Source: Olsenella intestinalis
Lineage (GTDB): Bacteria > Actinomycetota > Coriobacteriia > Coriobacteriales > Atopobiaceae
Assembly: GCF_023276655.1 (NCBI RefSeq)
Contig: NZ_JALGRK010000001.1
Span: 639,501 to 703,500 of the forward strand
Direction: 5' to 3'
Length of the DNA: 64,000 nt
Below, in pieces: positions 60,901 to 64,000 of this stretch. A program made the translations under genes and the position numbers. The notes under the pieces are model-generated. The model saw only the letters and a program-made list of their open reading frames with translations, was not told the origin of the DNA and did not search any database. Within the stretch, counting starts at the first letter, position 1. Each line of letters begins with the position of its first letter.

Positions 60901-63900
60901 AGACCGACCAGAGCAGGGAGCAGCGCCAGAACATGGTGACGCTCGAGGTCAACGGCACCACCAAGCAGGCGACGGCCCAGACCATGGTCACCGCGCCAGC
61001 CGTCAGCAAGAAGGTCCAGCCCTGGGGCACCCGCAAGGTCGGCAACTCCTACCTACCCATATATAAGTACGAGGTCGTGCTGGCCCGCCCCACGACCGAC
61101 ACCGAGACCGTCTACGACGAGTTCGACACGTCGCTGCTCGAGCCCTACGAGACCGACGACAACGTGTGGGACGGATCCTGGTACGTCTTCGGGGGCAGCA
61201 CCTGGTCGCAGTCCGATCGCGGCGGGCAGTTCTCGCACGTCATGACCGACAAGGGCATGCGCTTCGACGTCCCCTCCGACGCCCTGCCGAGGGACAACTC
61301 CAACGGCGGCCAGCTCTACGACCACTACAAGCTCGTGTACTACCTCACCGTGAAGGACGAGGCGGCGCTGCACAAGCTCATCGACAAGTCGGTCAACTCG
61401 TCAGACCACAAGGCATGGATCCACAACGGCGTCTCGTGGGAGGACCACACCGACGGCGCCGACATCGACTACGAGTACCAGGCCCTCAAGAAGGAGATGC
61501 TCACGCCCGAGTCCGAGCTCTCCAAGACCGACGAGGACGTGCGCGCGAAGTTCCGCGTCACCCTCAACCCCGCCGGCGTCATGCTCAACGACGGCAACCC
61601 GCTCACGATGACCGACACCGTCGACCACCTGAGCGTCGACCCCGAGTCGATCAAGGCGTCCGTCCCGGGCGTCACGTGGGACGTCCAGGGGCACACGGTC
61701 ACCTACAAGATCCCCGACGCCACGCCCGTGACCATCGAGTACGAGGCGCACGTCGTGTTCTCCGAGGCGGCCCAGGCCGGCGAGACCAAGAGCGTGACCT
61801 TCTCGAACAAGGCCGAGATGAGCGGCTACAAGCAGGACGTCGAGAAGACCGCGTACCGCAAGAACAGCGGCACCGCGACGGCGTCCGTCCCCTCGGTCAA
61901 GCTCCTCAAGTACGAGGCTGGCAACATGGGCGAGCGCCTCGGGGGCGCGACGTTCGCTCTTCTCGACGAGCACAAGCAGCCGGTGGAGGGCAATTCCGGC
62001 GCCGTGACCTTCACGACGAAGGCGGACGGCACGGCCACCATCCGCGGCGACCAGGCCGGCCAGGGCTGGACGCTCGACGAGGGCAAGCAGTACTACCTGC
62101 GCGAGACGCACGCGCCGCAGGGCCACATGCTCACGGGCGACGACATCCCGTTCAAGATCACGCTGGACGGCACGTCCGATCCCGACCACGGCATCTACGA
62201 GATGGGCGACACCCTGACGGTGAAGAACTATCCCGGCACCGACGTGCACGTCGAGAAGAGCTGGTCCGACGGCAGCGCACGCCACGGCTCCGACAGCGTC
62301 GTCGTGCGGCTGCAGCAGCGCATCGCGGGCGGCGACTGGTCCGACACCATTCGCGAGCACGTGGGCGACGCCGACACCGCGTGGACCGACACGCCCGCCA
62401 AGGACCTGACCATCAGCGCGGGCACGAACTGGGAGGGCTCCTTCAAGAATCTGCCGCTCGCGGTCCCCGCGTCGCTCTCCGACCCCGACGCCGACGACGT
62501 GTCGGTCGAGTACCGCGTGATCGAGACGCAGGTCAACGGCAAGGCTCCCGAGGAGGGCACGAGCGACGTGAAGGTCGTGCCGCCCAGCTCCGAGGACGGC
62601 TCGTACCTCGTCAAGGTGACCAACACGCCGAAGGTCGAGCTGACCGAGGCCAGCGTCAACAAGGTGTGGGACGACGCCGACAACCAGGACGGCAAGCGCC
62701 CCGGTGAGGTCAAGGTGACGCTCACGGCGAACGGCGCCAGGACCGAGCACACCGAGACGCTGAGCGAGGGCAACGGCTGGTCTGCGAAGGTCGCCGACCT
62801 GCCCAAGACCGACGACGCCGGGCACGAGATCGACTACGCCTGGGTGGAGGACACCGTGCCCGGCGGCTACGCCGTCTCCGGCAACACCAAGGACGGCACC
62901 GTCACCACGATCACGAACCGTCACGTGCCCGAGAAGACGAGCGCCACCGTCAAGAAGGCCTGGGCCGACGCCGACAACCAGGACGGCAAGCGCCCGCAGG
63001 AGATCTCCGTCGACCTTCTCGCCAACGGCAAGACGGTTCGCACCGTGACGCTCTCCGAGAAGGGCGGCTGGACCCAGACGGTGGGCGACCTGCCCGTCTA
63101 TGAGGGTGGCAATAAGATCGACTACACGTGGAGCGAGGAGTCGCTTCCCAACGGCTACGAGCTTGGCGGCAGCGCGACCTCGGGCACCGTCACCACGATC
63201 ACCAACCGCCACACGCCCGAGACCGTGGGCGCAAGGGTCCTGAAGGTCTGGGACGACGTCGACGACCTTGAGGGCTTCAGGCCGAAGACCATCGACGTCG
63301 AGCTCCGCGCGGGCTCGCGCGTCGTGAGGACCGCGACGCTCTCGGCCGACAACGGCTGGTCGGCTTCCGCCGAGGGCCTGCCCAAGTACGAGGGCGGCCA
63401 CGAGGTCGCCTACAGCTGGGCTGAGGGTAGCGTGCCCTCGGGCTACCAGCTCTCCACCTCCGTCGAGGGCGACACCACGACCCTGACCAACACGCACACC
63501 CCCGAGACGACCTCGGCCTCCGTCAAGAAGGTCTGGTCGGACGACAACAACCAGGACGGCAAGCGCCCCCAGAGCATCACGGTGACGCTGACCGCGAACG
63601 GGAAGAAGACCGACCGGACCGTGACGCTCTCCGACGACAACGGCTGGAGCGCCACCCTCGACGGCCTGCAGAAGTACCAGGGCGGCAAGGCCGTCACGTA
63701 CGGCTGGTCCGAGGATGCCCTGCCCGACGGCTACGAGCTCACCGGCACCGCGACCGACGCCGGCGTCACCACGCTCACGAACTCCCGCGGCTCCGAGAAG
63801 ACCGAGGCCACCGTGCGCAAGGTCTGGGCCGATGCCGACAACCAGGACGGCAAGCGCCCGAGCGAGATCCGCGTGACGCTCACGGCGAATGGCCAGAAGA

Positions 63901-64000
63901 CCGACCGCACCGTGACGCTCTCCGCCGCCAACAACTGGACGGCCAAGGTCGACGGCCTCGACCGCAACAAGGACGGCAAGCCTATCGCCTACGCCTGGGA
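57921..64000 (+). CDS. Large Cna-B repeat surface protein (pilin/adhesin type), incomplete at the window end
   Basis: The frame from ATG 57921 stays open to the window edge, giving at least 2026 residues. AGAGGA lies seven bases upstream; ATGs at 57915 and 57927 are in the same frame but worse spaced. A signal peptide follows a basic start (FRRAIAVLLTVAMVSTQTPLGYA, cleavage near residue 41). About 1280 residues of beta-rich, isopeptide-fold-like domains come next. A SpaA-type prealbumin domain lies at about 1323-1436 (VKLLKYEAG, GGATFALLD, YYLRETHAPQGH). Then Cna-B repeats begin, each with KVW(D/S/A)D, Y-x-W-x-E and a final TN(R/T)H. Lys-Asn isopeptide bonds are expected in these folds. It probably ends in a sortase signal beyond the window. 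Confidence 0.85.
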   Translation, partial: MRMYRQDDKMTRHRTMRFRRAIAVLLTVAMVSTQTPLGYAADRVAQGDQGQSGQAQSATAANVTADAAQEGTVDLSLSFDHAYVEVDGQTVSAPATKVSLPAGKDASVVAHADDGYSVSQVTLASGASSSTLAPEADGTYHISADQLAGGATLSVAATAQQSEQATTSAVPLDQQKKDEFTYEDDAVKVTAKLEKSGAIPADATLRVRQVQPSDGDYNYGAYLDALNKGAEASKKHNEKNTLLYDVAFLTRDADGNEVEVQPAEGSVNVSFEFKQGQISRELSADKASDVTVSHLPLADDARRSAKTTAEARQISSDDVTVETLTGSDVRAKGSDAIEVKTESLSVFALSYTVDFTYDGYSFSLPGEGSIKLGELFSALGISASAADATSVTFSNPDLVEVERDGSDWRLTSREPFLTREVLRVGMADGSTYVIDVTDAQTSTDLAAFLTDATIVAPTNDKGEYVVVPGTSYSFKLSFHENKSLQFPDDGRTMTYKLPQGLSADGHEGKFDVKVNDGGTVYTVGGNSYHITGDTLYLNLNTSDPNFSHLSAASNLAFTLSFEGSIAEDAKKIHFSDGVEKSVDVDTSNSVTASKSAVVNKDRGTVDYTVAIVSKGHSKNVKVHDAIEGSVLTLDASSVRATSNKGHAVDLKGGASGNTLDYTIPEMADGEVVTLTYSAKIDVSKIPVHDGKVITSGTNKVSVKSDGDPTPHDTEIHTTIDYTPDVSKATGTLVGENGHTKTLQWKIDANGEQHVSMANMRITDTIDEGSRQIMKYSGDGIQVKVIEGSNVVRIDNVPWSELAQKSDSEWAYVVPAKDAGHAYHYEITYTTDVDLTGKTGVTNVKNTVTTDGGKSSTAEGHPTPIGDNDVQVYKSAEKVDFENREISWKSDFTVPTEGLTDAVLTDYYPNQWYQKRLIIERANHDSIKVSGLLPGESYTVDYANNANERFGEDRCIITFYQDEAHTTPGLRGGKQRTVTVELKTQISDELLEAAKTDQSREQRQNMVTLEVNGTTKQATAQTMVTAPAVSKKVQPWGTRKVGNSYLPIYKYEVVLARPTTDTETVYDEFDTSLLEPYETDDNVWDGSWYVFGGSTWSQSDRGGQFSHVMTDKGMRFDVPSDALPRDNSNGGQLYDHYKLVYYLTVKDEAALHKLIDKSVNSSDHKAWIHNGVSWEDHTDGADIDYEYQALKKEMLTPESELSKTDEDVRAKFRVTLNPAGVMLNDGNPLTMTDTVDHLSVDPESIKASVPGVTWDVQGHTVTYKIPDATPVTIEYEAHVVFSEAAQAGETKSVTFSNKAEMSGYKQDVEKTAYRKNSGTATASVPSVKLLKYEAGNMGERLGGATFALLDEHKQPVEGNSGAVTFTTKADGTATIRGDQAGQGWTLDEGKQYYLRETHAPQGHMLTGDDIPFKITLDGTSDPDHGIYEMGDTLTVKNYPGTDVHVEKSWSDGSARHGSDSVVVRLQQRIAGGDWSDTIREHVGDADTAWTDTPAKDLTISAGTNWEGSFKNLPLAVPASLSDPDADDVSVEYRVIETQVNGKAPEEGTSDVKVVPPSSEDGSYLVKVTNTPKVELTEASVNKVWDDADNQDGKRPGEVKVTLTANGARTEHTETLSEGNGWSAKVADLPKTDDAGHEIDYAWVEDTVPGGYAVSGNTKDGTVTTITNRHVPEKTSATVKKAWADADNQDGKRPQEISVDLLANGKTVRTVTLSEKGGWTQTVGDLPVYEGGNKIDYTWSEESLPNGYELGGSATSGTVTTITNRHTPETVGARVLKVWDDVDDLEGFRPKTIDVELRAGSRVVRTATLSADNGWSASAEGLPKYEGGHEVAYSWAEGSVPSGYQLSTSVEGDTTTLTNTHTPETTSASVKKVWSDDNNQDGKRPQSITVTLTANGKKTDRTVTLSDDNGWSATLDGLQKYQGGKAVTYGWSEDALPDGYELTGTATDAGVTTLTNSRGSEKTEATVRKVWADADNQDGKRPSEIRVTLTANGQKTDRTVTLSAANNWTAKVDGLDRNKDGKPIAYAW
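62235..64000 (+). repeat. Tandem Cna-B repeats of about 290 bp
   Basis: Six Cna-B units begin near 62235, 62640, 62935, 63222, 63511 and 63800; the last is cut by the window end. The 20-mer AACCAGGACGGCAAGCGCCC is identical in units at 62682, 62976, 63549 and 63840 (spacings 294, 573 and 291). The unit at 63222 (DDVDDLEGFRPK) and the first one are diverged. Near-identity in DNA suggests recent expansion or gene conversion. Confidence 0.85.

Overview
The window is high-GC actinobacterial DNA with strong G/C third-position codon use. The ribosomal and RNA polymerase proteins, the LAxTG-type sorting signal and the very large MBG/Cna-B surface proteins point to a host-associated member of the Coriobacteriia (Olsenella/Atopobium/Collinsella-like). 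The class assignment is inference from gene content; I could not search a database.

Layout. 1-763: the end of a membrane-protein gene and a convergent HAD phosphatase. 922-10500: an L10-leader-controlled rplJ-rplL unit, then rpoB-rpoC. 10607-22742: an accessory block. It holds a large Fe-S/FAD oxidoreductase, an acyl-CoA synthetase with an XRE-cupin regulator, an SOS-box-preceded Rpn-type PD-(D/E)XK nuclease followed by two stand-alone copies of its C-terminal tail, a 2-oxoacid:ferredoxin oxidoreductase operon (P-loop ATPase, then D, A, B and C subunits), and an ArsR regulator with a complete alpha5 zinc-site signature. 22821-26437: the str operon rpsL-rpsG-fusA-rpsJ without tuf. 26565-33900: a fused sugar-isomerase/AMP-ligase gene and a maltose/alpha-glucoside PTS locus (RpiR regulator, GH4 phospho-alpha-glucosidase, EIICB, EIIA). 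34224-39924: rplC-rplD-rplW-rplB-rpsS-rplV-rpsC-rplP-rpmC-rpsQ-rplN-rplX, ending at a terminator where rplE would normally follow. 40058-64000: three consecutive large surface-protein genes. They are a 5118-residue subtilisin/ricin/InlB/MBG protein ending in LAPTG, a 679-residue membrane-anchored protein, and a Cna-B repeat protein still open at the window end.

How it fits together. The transcription/translation supercluster that is often contiguous (rplJL-rpoBC-str-S10-spc) is present in the usual order but cut by three accessory blocks. Those blocks supply redox and 2-oxoacid metabolism, alpha-glucoside uptake, a probable defence/recombination nuclease and surface adhesion.

Most striking are: (1) a dispersed 17-bp motif, GCCGAGAAGAGCnTGCC, with at least 20 exact copies of its 9-bp core, concentrated in intergenic DNA next to terminators and stop codons and in inter-domain linkers; (2) the SOS-box Rpn locus with a tandem array of tail-only ORFs; (3) an RpoC with an alpha-CTD-like helix-hairpin-helix extension; and (4) the giant protease-lectin-MBG surface protein.
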